DNA of 43,378 nucleotides from Bacillus sanguinis (GTDB taxonomy: Bacteria > Bacillota > Bacilli > Bacillales > Bacillaceae_G), in the NCBI RefSeq assembly GCF_018332475.1, contig NZ_BOQB01000174.1, positions 1 to 43,378 of the forward strand, read 5' to 3'. The notes below the pieces were generated by a model. That model was given only the letters and a program-made list of their open reading frames with translations, had not been told where the DNA came from and made no database searches. The position numbers and the translations under genes are program-made. Below are positions 36,310-43,335 of this stretch, piece after piece; position 1 is the stretch's first letter, and every line of letters begins with the position of its first letter.

Positions 36310-36333
36310 GAGGGCGGATATGTATCCGTCCTC
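36310..36333. terminator. Hairpin between convergent genes
   Basis: GAGGGCGGAT pairs with ATCCGTCCTC around ATGT; flanking A- and T-rich stretches are poor, so it is probably a weak bidirectional terminator. Confidence 0.6.
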
Positions 36334-36350
36334 GTGTGTTTCATTCTATT

Positions 36351-36626
36351 CTATTCTTGCTCTTGCTCATCCAAAATCTTTTCAAACGCAGCAGATACTT
36401 TTTCAAATTCCTCGTCATTCTCAATGTATGAGAATTCACTATCTTCTTCTACTTTTAAAAAGAAAATATCAATGTCTTCCTCGGTTTCTGTTTGGATATC
36501 TTCAACAAAGGCAACTGCAATATATTCTGCACCTTCGACATCCATCGCTCCAAGCACTTCTACTTCTTGCTCTTCGTTATTCTCATCACTAAGAGTAAAC
36601 ACTTCGCCAACTTCAATATCAGACAT
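36351..36626 (-). CDS. DUF1292 family protein
   Basis: A 91-residue very acidic protein (ending DEQEQE) with the DUF1292 pattern: SDIEVGEVFTLSDENNEEQE, then YIAVAFVE, then DIDIFFLKVEED. It is a small beta-rich cytoplasmic family of unknown role, common in Firmicutes. ATG 36626 is preferred over the ATG two codons upstream since AGGAGG is then 9 nt away. Confidence 0.85.
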   Translation of the reverse strand: MSDIEVGEVFTLSDENNEEQEVEVLGAMDVEGAEYIAVAFVEDIQTETEEDIDIFFLKVEEDSEFSYIENDEEFEKVSAAFEKILDEQEQE

Positions 36627-36779
36627 ATTCATTCTCCTCCTGTCCAGCTCTAATAAATAGAGTGTTTAAACTGCATACATACTAATATATCTTTCCATGA
36701 AAAACTAATTTCATACATAAGAAAAATGAAGTTCTACTTCTTTCGTATGGGTATACAGCGATAAGGAGCGCATGTTATC

Positions 36780-37463
36780 TTATTCAATCCATTCAACAAT
36801 TGCATCCATGGTCTGTCTTGTTTTATCACGTTTTGGCTCTTCTTTACGGTAACCAAAGGCAACCATAACAGATACTTCAAAGTTATCTCCATTGATTATG
36901 CCTTCTTGACGAAGTAAAGAATCTACTTTCTCTTTATCAAATCCTTCTATTGGACAAGAATCAATCCCGATTTGAGCTGCGCTCGTCATCATATTCCCTA
37001 AAGCAATATAAGTTTGCTTAGATGCCCAATCGAATACAGCACGGTCGGATTGTAATAAGTTAAAATCTGACTCCTGGAACTTTTTGAAGAATTCATATCT
37101 AATTTTTTGCGCGTCTTCAGGTAATTCAATAATATCATTCATCATATGTTTAATATAATCTGCATCATAATGCATATCTTTAATATTTCTTGAAAGAACA
37201 ATGACAAAGTGGCTAGCTGTTGCAAGTTGCCCACCAGCGCCCCATGAATATGGTCGTAGTTTTTCTCTTAATTCTTTATTTTGTACGACAACAAATTTCC
37301 AAGGTTCATATCCGAAAGAAGAAGGAGATAATCTTCCTGTTTCTAAAATAAATTTAAAATCCTCTTCTGAAATTTTTTGCATAGAATCGAACTCTTTACA
37401 TGCATGTCTGAAATGATAAGCCTCCATAATTTTTTCTTTTGTAATTTGATTTGTATTTGTCAT
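36780..37463 (-). CDS. NAD(P)H nitroreductase/flavin oxidoreductase
   Basis: A 227-residue FMN-dependent oxidoreductase of the NfsB/YodC type, reducing nitro compounds or quinones. The FMN phosphate-binding start is FRHACKEFD; PSSFGYEPWKFVVVQN and the later AQIGIDSCPIEGFD are standard for the family. ATG 37463 follows AGAGGAAC. It is divergent from an HxlR-type regulator, an arrangement used in Bacillus for quinone-, diamide- and hypochlorite-responsive control (YodB-YodC, HypR-HypO), so induction by electrophiles is likely. Confidence 0.9.
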   Translation of the reverse strand: MTNTNQITKEKIMEAYHFRHACKEFDSMQKISEEDFKFILETGRLSPSSFGYEPWKFVVVQNKELREKLRPYSWGAGGQLATASHFVIVLSRNIKDMHYDADYIKHMMNDIIELPEDAQKIRYEFFKKFQESDFNLLQSDRAVFDWASKQTYIALGNMMTSAAQIGIDSCPIEGFDKEKVDSLLRQEGIINGDNFEVSVMVAFGYRKEEPKRDKTRQTMDAIVEWIE

Positions 37464-37500
37464 AAAAGTTCCTCTTTTCATTAATGTATTTTGTAACCAA

Positions 37501-37529
37501 ATTATATTTTTAAAGTAACATAGAAACAA
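37501..37529 (-). promoter_or_regulatory. Promoter of the nitroreductase gene
   Basis: Minus strand: TTGTTT (37529-37524), 17-bp spacer, TATAAT (37506-37501). Confidence 0.7.
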
Positions 37530-37549
37530 GTACGCACATTTATGTGGTA

Positions 37550-37569
37550 TAGTATCAAAAAAGATACTA
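37550..37569. promoter_or_regulatory. Palindromic operator in the nitroreductase/HxlR gap
   Basis: TAGTATC-N6-GATACTA, a perfect 7-bp inverted repeat that overlaps a TATAGT -10-like hexamer (37548-37553) reading towards the HxlR gene. It is the likely HxlR-family operator, allowing autoregulation and, about 21 bp from the other promoter's -35, control of the nitroreductase. Confidence 0.65.
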
Positions 37570-37591
37570 ATGTTAAGGGAAGGGATTTATT

Positions 37592-37972
37592 ATGGATTGT
37601 TCAAACGAAAATAATATAAATTACCCATTTTTAAATAAATATTCTTGTCCAGTGGAAGCGATGGTCGAGGTCATTGGAGGGAAATGGAAAGGGGTAATTT
37701 TGTATCATCTATTAGATGGTACAAAACGTTTTAATGAGTTAAAAAGGTTAAAGCCAAATATCACACAAAGAATGTTAACATTACAGCTGAGGGAACTCGA
37801 AGCAGATGGTATCATACATCGTGAAGTGTACCGTGAAGTACCCCCGAAAGTAGAATATTCGTTAACGGAGCTTGGTGAATCACTGCGTCCAATGATTCTA
37901 TTAATGATGGAGTGGGCGACTCATAATATGGAGAAAGTTTTGGAGAGTAGGAATATGAAAAATAATAGTTAA
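37592..37972 (+). CDS. HxlR-family transcriptional regulator
   Basis: A 126-residue winged-helix regulator. The family lead [20 protein letters not shown] is followed by the recognition region [20 protein letters not shown] and the wing [15 protein letters not shown]. Cys19 just before the first helix corresponds to the redox-sensing cysteine position of YodB/HypR-type members; Cys3 is the only other one. The divergent nitroreductase is the probable target. ATG 37592 follows AAGGGAAGGG. Confidence 0.9.
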   Translation: MDCSNENNINYPFLNKYSCPVEAMVEVIGGKWKGVILYHLLDGTKRFNELKRLKPNITQRMLTLQLRELEADGIIHREVYREVPPKVEYSLTELGESLRPMILLMMEWATHNMEKVLESRNMKNNS

Positions 37973-37980
37973 GAGTTGTA

Positions 37981-38023
37981 GAAATAAAAGGTGTCTTCCA
38001 TACGTGAAGACACCTTTTATTTC
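37981..38023. terminator. Bidirectional terminator
   Basis: A perfect 18-bp stem (37981-37998 with 38006-38023, GAAATAAAAGGTGTCTTC and its complement) around a 7-nt loop, between convergent genes. Confidence 0.9.
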
Positions 38024-38030
38024 TGTATTT

Positions 38031-38630
38031 TTACTTTTTAACTTCAACTGCTGAAGTTGGAATGGCAGCCAAGTTTGCAGTTTTACCATACCAATCAGCA
38101 TGTTTAAAAACAACACCTTTTCCATATCCTTCAGTTGAAGTATGTTCCCATAGCGTTGTTGAATAGCTAGCAGTAGGGGATGCTGTACTTACGGAAGAAA
38201 TTTGATTTTGCCAACTAGGAGACAAGTTTTTATAACCGCTACTTAGAGAAAAATACTCGCTACCTTGATTTGTACGTTTATAGAAGTCTGTACTACCAGG
38301 GCCGCTTCCTTCAACCCCAAGGGGAGTGATTGTATGATTCAATCTTTGTTTATCTTTTTCAATAAAAGACTCTAAACTTTCTTTGCTCGAAAAACCATAA
38401 GATAACCAGTCTCCATTTTGGTTTTGTTTCGGTAGAACTAAAGTTATTTTTATGTCTTCCTTAGATGGAGCACCCAATTTGTTAAACGAATCTACTGTCT
38501 TTTCATCTACAGTTACATATTCAAAAGAGGTAATCGAATAATCCTTTTCGGTACTAGCTGATACTGATCCCAATCCTACAGTTAATGATGAAATGGCTAC
38601 CACTGCACCTACTATCAATTTTTTTAGCAT
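38031..38630 (-). CDS. Secreted protein of unknown function
   Basis: A 199-residue protein with a standard signal peptide (MLKKLIVGAVVAISSLTVGL, cleavage likely after VSA at about residue 25). No membrane anchor, so it is released or wall-associated. The mature part has a mixed middle region and a C-terminal beta-rich stretch (ASYSTTLWEHTSTEGYGKGV, ADWYGKTANLAAIP) reminiscent of a beta/gamma-crystallin repeat as found in some Bacillus exported proteins; the match is weak. The ATG has AGGAGAGGA upstream. Confidence 0.72.
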   Translation of the reverse strand: MLKKLIVGAVVAISSLTVGLGSVSASTEKDYSITSFEYVTVDEKTVDSFNKLGAPSKEDIKITLVLPKQNQNGDWLSYGFSSKESLESFIEKDKQRLNHTITPLGVEGSGPGSTDFYKRTNQGSEYFSLSSGYKNLSPSWQNQISSVSTASPTASYSTTLWEHTSTEGYGKGVVFKHADWYGKTANLAAIPTSAVEVKK

Positions 38631-38771
38631 AAATTCCTCTCCTTTAAACTTAGTTTTTTACATAACTAAAATGTATGATAATTTGAATGTTTTATAAATG
38701 TTTAGAAATTTATAAAAATTAAACAGAATATTCTTTTATTGGTCTGGAGTAAGGAGGGTAATTTGAAATTA

Positions 38772-38804
38772 AAAAAGGATTTACTTAAAAAGTAAATCCT
38801 TTTT
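38772..38804 (+). terminator. Orphan hairpin
   Basis: AAAAAGGATTTACTT pairs with AGTAAATCCTTTTT. No recognisable gene precedes it; a 10-codon ORF (TTG 38763, with AAGGAGGG upstream) runs into its left arm, perhaps what is left of a deleted gene. Confidence 0.6.
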
Positions 38805-38861
38805 GGATGTTAACAATAAAGTTATTGTGTAAATTTTGCAATTTGCTAACCGACTTCAAAA

Positions 38862-38887
38862 CTCTACTGATTAAAGTTTCATTTTAT
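38862..38887. repeat. Fragment matching the end of the bcr1-type repeat
   Basis: CTACTGATTAAAGTTTCA followed by TTTTAT corresponds to CCACTGATTAAAGTTTCA followed by CTTTAT at the right end of the repeat at 26.7-26.8 kb, again lying just past the stop codon of a minus-strand gene. The rest of the element is missing. Confidence 0.5.
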
Positions 38888-38891
38888 CCAG

Positions 38892-39200
38892 CTATGAATC
38901 ATACACTTCTTTTGCATTCATAGAAGCAGCATCTAATAAAAGGAAAACGGCTGCTATAATATGTAGAACGATTTCTATATAAGGAAAGAAGGCAACTAGA
39001 GTAACGATAATACCGATATAATGAGGGGACGTATTCATGGCTGCTTTTTTGGATAATAAAATAGTAGTGATATGTAAAGCAATCACTAGTAAAGGTATCC
39101 CATATAGGTTAGCATGATTTAGAAATAAATAACAAAAAGGAATCAATAAAAGATGATAGATCCCTGTGGCCCACTTTAGTGCTTGTATGTAAGTTTTCAA
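38892..39200 (-). CDS. Small membrane protein, 102 residues
   Basis: Three to four hydrophobic helices (WATGIYHLLLIPFCYLFLNH, LLVIALHITTILLS, YIGIIVTLVAFFPYIEIVLH, IIAAVFLLLDAAS) with short polar ends. No family recognised beyond a Bacillus-type integral membrane protein. The ATG is followed by a basic start (MKTYIQALKW) and preceded by AGGAGG. Confidence 0.7.
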   Translation of the reverse strand: MKTYIQALKWATGIYHLLLIPFCYLFLNHANLYGIPLLVIALHITTILLSKKAAMNTSPHYIGIIVTLVAFFPYIEIVLHIIAAVFLLLDAASMNAKEVYDS

Positions 39201-39336
39201 AGTAAATCCTCCTAAAATAATTCATATCTATATATTACCAAAAATAATAGATAATTGGATATTGAATACTTGTGGTTTTTAGTAGAATGTAATTGTTTTA
39301 TGTAAACTAATTGTTTCGTTATCTATAAAATAGAAA

Positions 39337-39358
39337 AACCACCCAAACGAGGGTGGTT
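39337..39358 (-). terminator. Terminator of hisS2
   Basis: AACCACCC pairs with GGGTGGTT; on the minus strand it is followed by a T-run. Confidence 0.88.
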
Positions 39359-39362
39359 CGTA

Positions 39363-40640
39363 TTATAAATAACTACTTAAAGAAGAAAGGGAGACTTTCA
39401 CCTCACTACCTTCCTTCATATTCCGCAGCATAACGGTTTCTGTATTAAGTTCTTCTTCTCCAATAATAAGCACATAAGGGATATTCTCTTTATTGGCATA
39501 ATTAAGGGCACGTTTTAATTTGCGTCCTGCTAGTTCAAGTTCAATTTTTAAGGAAGTGGTAGCACGTAATTGCTGGGCAATTTGTAAACAGTGTAATTCT
39601 GTCCCGAGTGGGATGATAAATACATCCGCTGTAGATGATATCGTTTCTTTCTGCGACAGTGCTGTGTAAATAACGTCTAAACCGAATGAAATACCGACTG
39701 TTGGATAGCTCATATCATCACCACGGAATGCTCCAATAATATTATCGTAACGACCACCACTACCGATGCTAGATGTAATCGAGCCATCTTTTAAAAAGAT
39801 TTCATATACGGTGCCTGTATACATTGTGAGTCCTCGGGCTAAAAACGGATTGAATATAGCATTTTCATTTATTCCAAGAGCGATTAAATATTGCTGTAAT
39901 TGTTGCAATTCGTTTACTCCATCGGTAACGAGTTGGTTATTGAAAGCTTCTTTAAAGTCAGCAATTGTAAGATTTAGACAAGATAATACAGTATTACATA
40001 TTGTATCAGCCATTTCTTCAGAAATTCCGCGCTCTAATACATCTTTTCGTACACCATCAATCCCAATCTTTTCGATTTTATCTAATGATAAAATGACGTC
40101 ACTCGTTAACTCGGTAGGGATGTTAATGGCCTGAAGAATACCGTTTAATAATTTGCGGTTATTATATTGGATCGTTACTTCTAAGTTTAACGTTCGGAAC
40201 AGTTCAAACGCCATGCTCATAAGTTCCGCTTCTGCCATGACGGATTCTATACCTACTATATCAACATCGCATTGTATAAACTCACGGAATCTGCCTTGTT
40301 TAATTGGCCCATCTCGAAATACTTTCCCAATTTCATACCGTTTAAAAGGAAGGCGGATGTTCGGATTCATTGCCACAACTTTTGCGAATGGAATTGTCAA
40401 ATCGTAACGTAAGGCAAGTGCGCGTTTTCCTTGATCTTGAAGCGTATATATTTCTTTTAATATTTCATCGCCACCTCCGTACTTGTAAGACATAAGCTCA
40501 TACATATTTAATGTCGGTGTTTCTAACGGTTTACATCCGTATCGTTCAAATGTGACTTCACAAGCTCTTTTAATTTTATTTCGCAACACTTGTTCTTCTG
40601 GTAAATAGTCTTTCGTTCCTTTTACATTTTTCATTTCCAT
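39363..40640 (-). CDS. hisS2: Histidyl-tRNA synthetase paralogue
   Basis: A 425-residue class II tRNA synthetase attaching histidine to tRNA-His. Motif 2 is present as KRYEIGKVFRDGPIKQGRFR with EFIQCDVDIVG, motif 3 as GGRYDNIIGAF and PTVGISFGLDVI, and a C-terminal anticodon-binding domain (about 330-425) is complete, which separates it from HisZ, the synthetase-like subunit of HisG. The histidine-A loop, normally RGLDYYTGTVFE, reads RGLTMYTGTVYE. B. cereus strains carry two hisS genes; I assign this as the second copy because of that change and its attenuator leader. ATG 40640 follows AAAGGAG. Confidence 0.88.
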   Translation of the reverse strand: MEMKNVKGTKDYLPEEQVLRNKIKRACEVTFERYGCKPLETPTLNMYELMSYKYGGGDEILKEIYTLQDQGKRALALRYDLTIPFAKVVAMNPNIRLPFKRYEIGKVFRDGPIKQGRFREFIQCDVDIVGIESVMAEAELMSMAFELFRTLNLEVTIQYNNRKLLNGILQAINIPTELTSDVILSLDKIEKIGIDGVRKDVLERGISEEMADTICNTVLSCLNLTIADFKEAFNNQLVTDGVNELQQLQQYLIALGINENAIFNPFLARGLTMYTGTVYEIFLKDGSITSSIGSGGRYDNIIGAFRGDDMSYPTVGISFGLDVIYTALSQKETISSTADVFIIPLGTELHCLQIAQQLRATTSLKIELELAGRKLKRALNYANKENIPYVLIIGEEELNTETVMLRNMKEGSEVKVSLSSLSSYL

Positions 40641-40662
40641 TGTAATCACTCCTTTTTAAATT

Positions 40663-40702
40663 AAAAAAAGCTATGCGGGTATAAAAATACCCACATAGCT
40701 TT
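40663..40702 (-). terminator. Attenuator terminator upstream of hisS2
   Basis: On the minus strand AAAGCTATGTGGGTAT pairs with ATACCCGCATAGCTTT (one mismatch-type G-U) and is followed by a T-run at 40669-40663. It lies between the leader peptide and hisS2, so it can stop transcription before the gene. Confidence 0.88.
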
Positions 40703-40709
40703 ATGAACG

Positions 40710-40762
40710 CTTCGTGGGTCAACAGGAAAAGCCCTGTACCCACGAAGAAAAATTTTTCTTCG
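40710..40762 (-). promoter_or_regulatory. Alternative hairpins of the hisS2 leader
   Basis: Minus strand, in order: a 20-nt perfect palindrome, CGAAGAAAAA-TTTTTCTTCG (40762-40743), and a second hairpin, CTTCGTGGGT with ACCCACGAAG (40747-40738 with 40719-40710), which share the CTTCG at 40747-40743 and so exclude each other. The ACCCAC of the second can instead pair with GTGGGT of the terminator's left arm, giving an antiterminator. Confidence 0.75.
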
Positions 40763-40773
40763 GATACACGGCG

Positions 40774-40818
40774 TTACGTATGATGATGAAGTTGGAAAGA
40801 CGTATTAAAATTTTGCAT
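40774..40818 (-). CDS. Histidine leader peptide of hisS2
   Basis: A 14-codon ORF, MQNFNTSFQLHHHT, with three adjacent CAT histidine codons (40788-40780) just before the stop. AAGGAGAG lies 7 nt before the ATG. Its place between a promoter and a set of mutually exclusive hairpins is the classical design of his- and trp-type attenuation, in which a ribosome stalled on His codons sets the folding of the RNA ahead of RNA polymerase. Confidence 0.85.
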   Translation of the reverse strand: MQNFNTSFQLHHHT

Positions 40819-40851
40819 TAGAAATCTCTCCTTAACATAAGTTTTTTTCAA

Positions 40852-40880
40852 AGTATATCAGATGATTTTTGAATTATCAA
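40852..40880 (-). promoter_or_regulatory. Promoter of the hisS2 leader
   Basis: Minus strand: TTGATA (40880-40875), 17-bp spacer, TATACT (40857-40852), about 25 bp before the leader peptide's ribosome binding site. Confidence 0.75.
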
Positions 40881-40980
40881 TATTTTTAGTTTTGAAATAT
40901 ACGTGAAGTTATGTAGGAGAAATGGAAAAGGGTGTATAATAAAACTTAATAATATGAAATAACCGTTTAAGGAGATCACT

Positions 40981-41457
40981 ATGAAAAAAGATAAAACAAA
41001 TGCGATGCGAATATTAGATAAAGAGAAAATTGAATATTCGATGATGTCATATAATCCAGACGATGGGAAAATTGATGGCGTATCAGTAGCCGAGAAAATT
41101 GGACGAGAAGTGAGAGAAGTATATAAAACGTTAATCGCTCAAGGGAATAGTAAAAATTATCATGTGTTTATCATTCCGGTAGATGAGGAACTAAATTTAA
41201 AAGCTGCGGCAAAATCAGTTGGTGAAAAGAAAATTGAAATGATTCCTGTTAAAGATATTACGAAAGTGTCAGGATATATTCGCGGTGGTTGTTCACCAGT
41301 CGGAATGAAAAAGTTGTTTTCTACATGTATTGATGCGAGTGCTCAATCGCTTGAAACGATTATTGTAAGCGGCGGGAAAATAGGTATACAAATTGAGCTG
41401 AAAGTGGATGACTTAGCGAAAGTGACGAGAGCGCAGTTTGGTGAGATAACGAAGTAA
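40981..41457 (+). CDS. ybaK: Cys-tRNA(Pro) deacylase, YbaK type
   Basis: A 158-residue trans-editing enzyme that hydrolyses Cys-tRNA(Pro). The YbaK/EbsC fold is clear: VYKTLIAQGNSKNYHVFIIP with the catalytic-lysine strand (KTL), AAAKSVGEKKIEMIP, and the GYIRGGCSPVGMKK loop with the conserved GxxSP/GxCSP. ATG 40981 follows AAGGAGAT; a TATAAT at 40935-40940 is the likely -10. Divergent from hisS2, both acting on tRNA charging quality. Confidence 0.9.
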   Translation: MKKDKTNAMRILDKEKIEYSMMSYNPDDGKIDGVSVAEKIGREVREVYKTLIAQGNSKNYHVFIIPVDEELNLKAAAKSVGEKKIEMIPVKDITKVSGYIRGGCSPVGMKKLFSTCIDASAQSLETIIVSGGKIGIQIELKVDDLAKVTRAQFGEITK

Positions 41458-42301
41458 TGATACATAGGAAAAGAAGTTCTAGTTTTATTAACTTTAGATA
41501 AAGATTTATAGGATAGTTAGTCCATTATGAGGGCGGATTATCCTTTTTTATTTACAAACTGGATAAACCAAATAAAGATTGAATGTTCAGTTTGATATAA
41601 ACATATAATCTGAATCGTTTGTTTGGATTTTTGGGGACGACAAAGCCTCGGTGCGAGGACTTTAAATAAACAAGCAGAGTTACTCTTAAAGATAGACAAG
41701 TGACGGGAGAGTGTTTAATAGGGGTTCAAGAAATACCCAATCTTAGCTAGATGGGCATGGGGTGCTACCCTTGAAAGAGGATGTAGTGATTAATCATAGT
41801 TTATTGGGTTCTTCTTGGTTGATAGTAGTATAACATTATCATTAGTGATTCTAAATGTGATTATTCGTATATATTACTTTGGTTTTGTTATGTTTATATC
41901 TATGTTTTCTCTGCTTATAGATGGTGCATAACTTGAAATTGTATAATGTCTTTCCATAAATATTCCCTCATTGAGTAGAAGGAACGCCTATACTAGGAAA
42001 TGAAAAAAGGTATATTTTAACAATTTAACCGGATTTTATAGTAAAATAGGTATCATGGTATAAATGTACGTTTTAGATATGAGCCCAATGAAACATAGGC
42101 TTATAGAATTGAGAAAGAACTAAAAACAAATAAGTTATATATTTTAAGACGGTAATACTTTAAGTGGTATATTTAGGGAATTAAGTAACTTAAATGATTT
42201 AAGATTCAAACTATATAAAAGTTAAAGTATATGATTAAGGAAAAGAAGGTTTTGTAGTGTGCCACACATTCAAGAATTAATTCTTACATAGGAGTGCTTA
42301 T
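41458..42301. other. Long intergenic region, 844 bp
   Basis: No ORF with a convincing ribosome binding site on either strand. 41500-41560 holds a loose hairpin ending in TTTTTT (AGGATA with TATCC) that may end ybaK. 41640-41815 is GC-richer and full of short complementary segments (listed separately). 41820-42290 is AT-rich without notable structure; it must include the promoter of the lipoprotein gene. Confidence 0.6.
41640..41815 (+). ncRNA. Candidate structured RNA or mobile-element end
   Basis: A run of pairing segments without coding potential: CCTCG-GTG-CGAGG (41646-41658), GAGT-ACTC, GGGT with ACCC twice (41722-41738 and 41760-41770), TTCAAG (41725-41730) with CTTGAA (41770-41775), and ACCCAAT (41735-41741) with ATTGGGT (41803-41809). 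Two related segments, TTAAATAAACAAG and TTAAAGATAGACAAG, repeat at a 24-bp interval. The strand is not certain. I do not recognise a named RNA class. Confidence 0.4.
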
Positions 42302-42961
42302 ATGAAAACTTTGAAGCATGTAATATTAGTATTATGTTTCTTATGTCTAAATGGTTGTAATCAAGAAAATGGAGCTGAGGTACAAGAATATATAAAAGAA
42401 AAACACAGTATTGATGTTGTTGTAACAGATTGGAGCCCGATAAATGAAAATAATGGTGGTAATACCTACCATACTGTACAAGAAAAAAATAACAAATATC
42501 TAAAATTCCGAGTAAAGGTACAAGGTCTCCTCTATTCGTATCTAGTAGGTGATGAATACCAATATGGGAAAAAAACATTTGAGGAATATAAGAAATTCAA
42601 ACCAACTCTAGAAGAAATAAAAAAATTAGGATACGTGGAATCTGAAACGGAAAATCCTCTTCAATATATATTAGATAATAAAGATCCAGATGAAGGAAAA
42701 CCTACTAATGAATTATTATTAACTTTGCAAATGAGTAACGAGATTGACTTTAGCCAATTGAATTCCGTAGAATTAGATCGTTTATATGCTCTATTTCAAC
42801 TCATTCAGGAGAATAATAAAAAGATAACAGAACTAGAGATTAAGGATCAAAATGGTAAATCTTTAGGTGGTCCTTTTAAAAATGTGCAAGAAAAGATAAC
42901 AAAAGAAGAACTGTTACGAACAATGAAATCTACGATGTCAGATGTCATAAACAAATATTAG
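42302..42961 (+). CDS. Lipoprotein of unknown function
   Basis: A 219-residue lipoprotein: MKTLKHVILVLCFLCLNGCN, with lipobox LNGC and the lipidated cysteine at 19. The mature part is hydrophilic and charged, with a mixed alpha/beta beginning (EYIKEKHSIDVVVTDWSPIN) and a helical end. No named domain recognised. ATG 42302 follows TAGGAG. A plasmid- or island-like neighbourhood cannot be claimed, but it lies alone in the poorest coding part of the window. Confidence 0.75.
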   Translation: MKTLKHVILVLCFLCLNGCNQENGAEVQEYIKEKHSIDVVVTDWSPINENNGGNTYHTVQEKNNKYLKFRVKVQGLLYSYLVGDEYQYGKKTFEEYKKFKPTLEEIKKLGYVESETENPLQYILDNKDPDEGKPTNELLLTLQMSNEIDFSQLNSVELDRLYALFQLIQENNKKITELEIKDQNGKSLGGPFKNVQEKITKEELLRTMKSTMSDVINKY

Positions 42962-43335
42962 TAAAATTGGATTAGAGCGCACAGCACAGTAGGGGCAAGA
43001 TTATATGAAATGCAAAACGATTGATTCGCAATTAATAAAATCACTCTATAATCTGGCCCAATTGCTGAAAAATATGACCGGTATTTTTATAGCACTCTAT
43101 TATTTCTGTACAAAAGGAGATTTTATGAGAGGGATATCGTCAGGTTTTTAGAAAATTCCCAGGTTAAGAGTATGCAAATTTTTATGTGGATTTTCAGCTA
43201 ATTCAGTAACAAACGAGAATTTTAAAACTGAGCTAGGATAGGAATGTATAAAAAATACATGGATCCATGTAAAAAAGAAGGTTCTCTTGTGAGAATATGT
43301 TTTCCTCTTTTCATTGATGCCGATAATGAGACGTT
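42962..43335. other. Intergenic tail, 374 bp
   Basis: The only ORF of note is a 48-codon plus-strand frame (43005-43151, MKCKTIDSQLIKSLYNLAQL onward) with a poor binding site (AGGGGC), which I do not call a gene. A short palindrome, CATGGATCCATG, lies near 43259. Otherwise nothing clear. Confidence 0.5.

Noticed and set aside
38763-38795. A 10-codon ORF (MKLKKDLLKK) with a good ribosome binding site
   Set aside because: It lies in the left arm of a terminator hairpin and has no following gene; more likely a deletion scar than a peptide gene.
39363-40640. HisZ (ATP phosphoribosyltransferase regulatory subunit) instead of HisRS
   Set aside because: The C-terminal anticodon-binding domain is present and no his biosynthesis gene is adjacent.
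43005-43151. A 48-codon plus-strand ORF
   Set aside because: Weak ribosome binding site, no recognisable features and no supporting context.
43171-43186. A PlcR-box-like sequence (TATGCAAATTTTTATG)
   Set aside because: The right half does not match the TATGNANNNNTNCATA symmetry.
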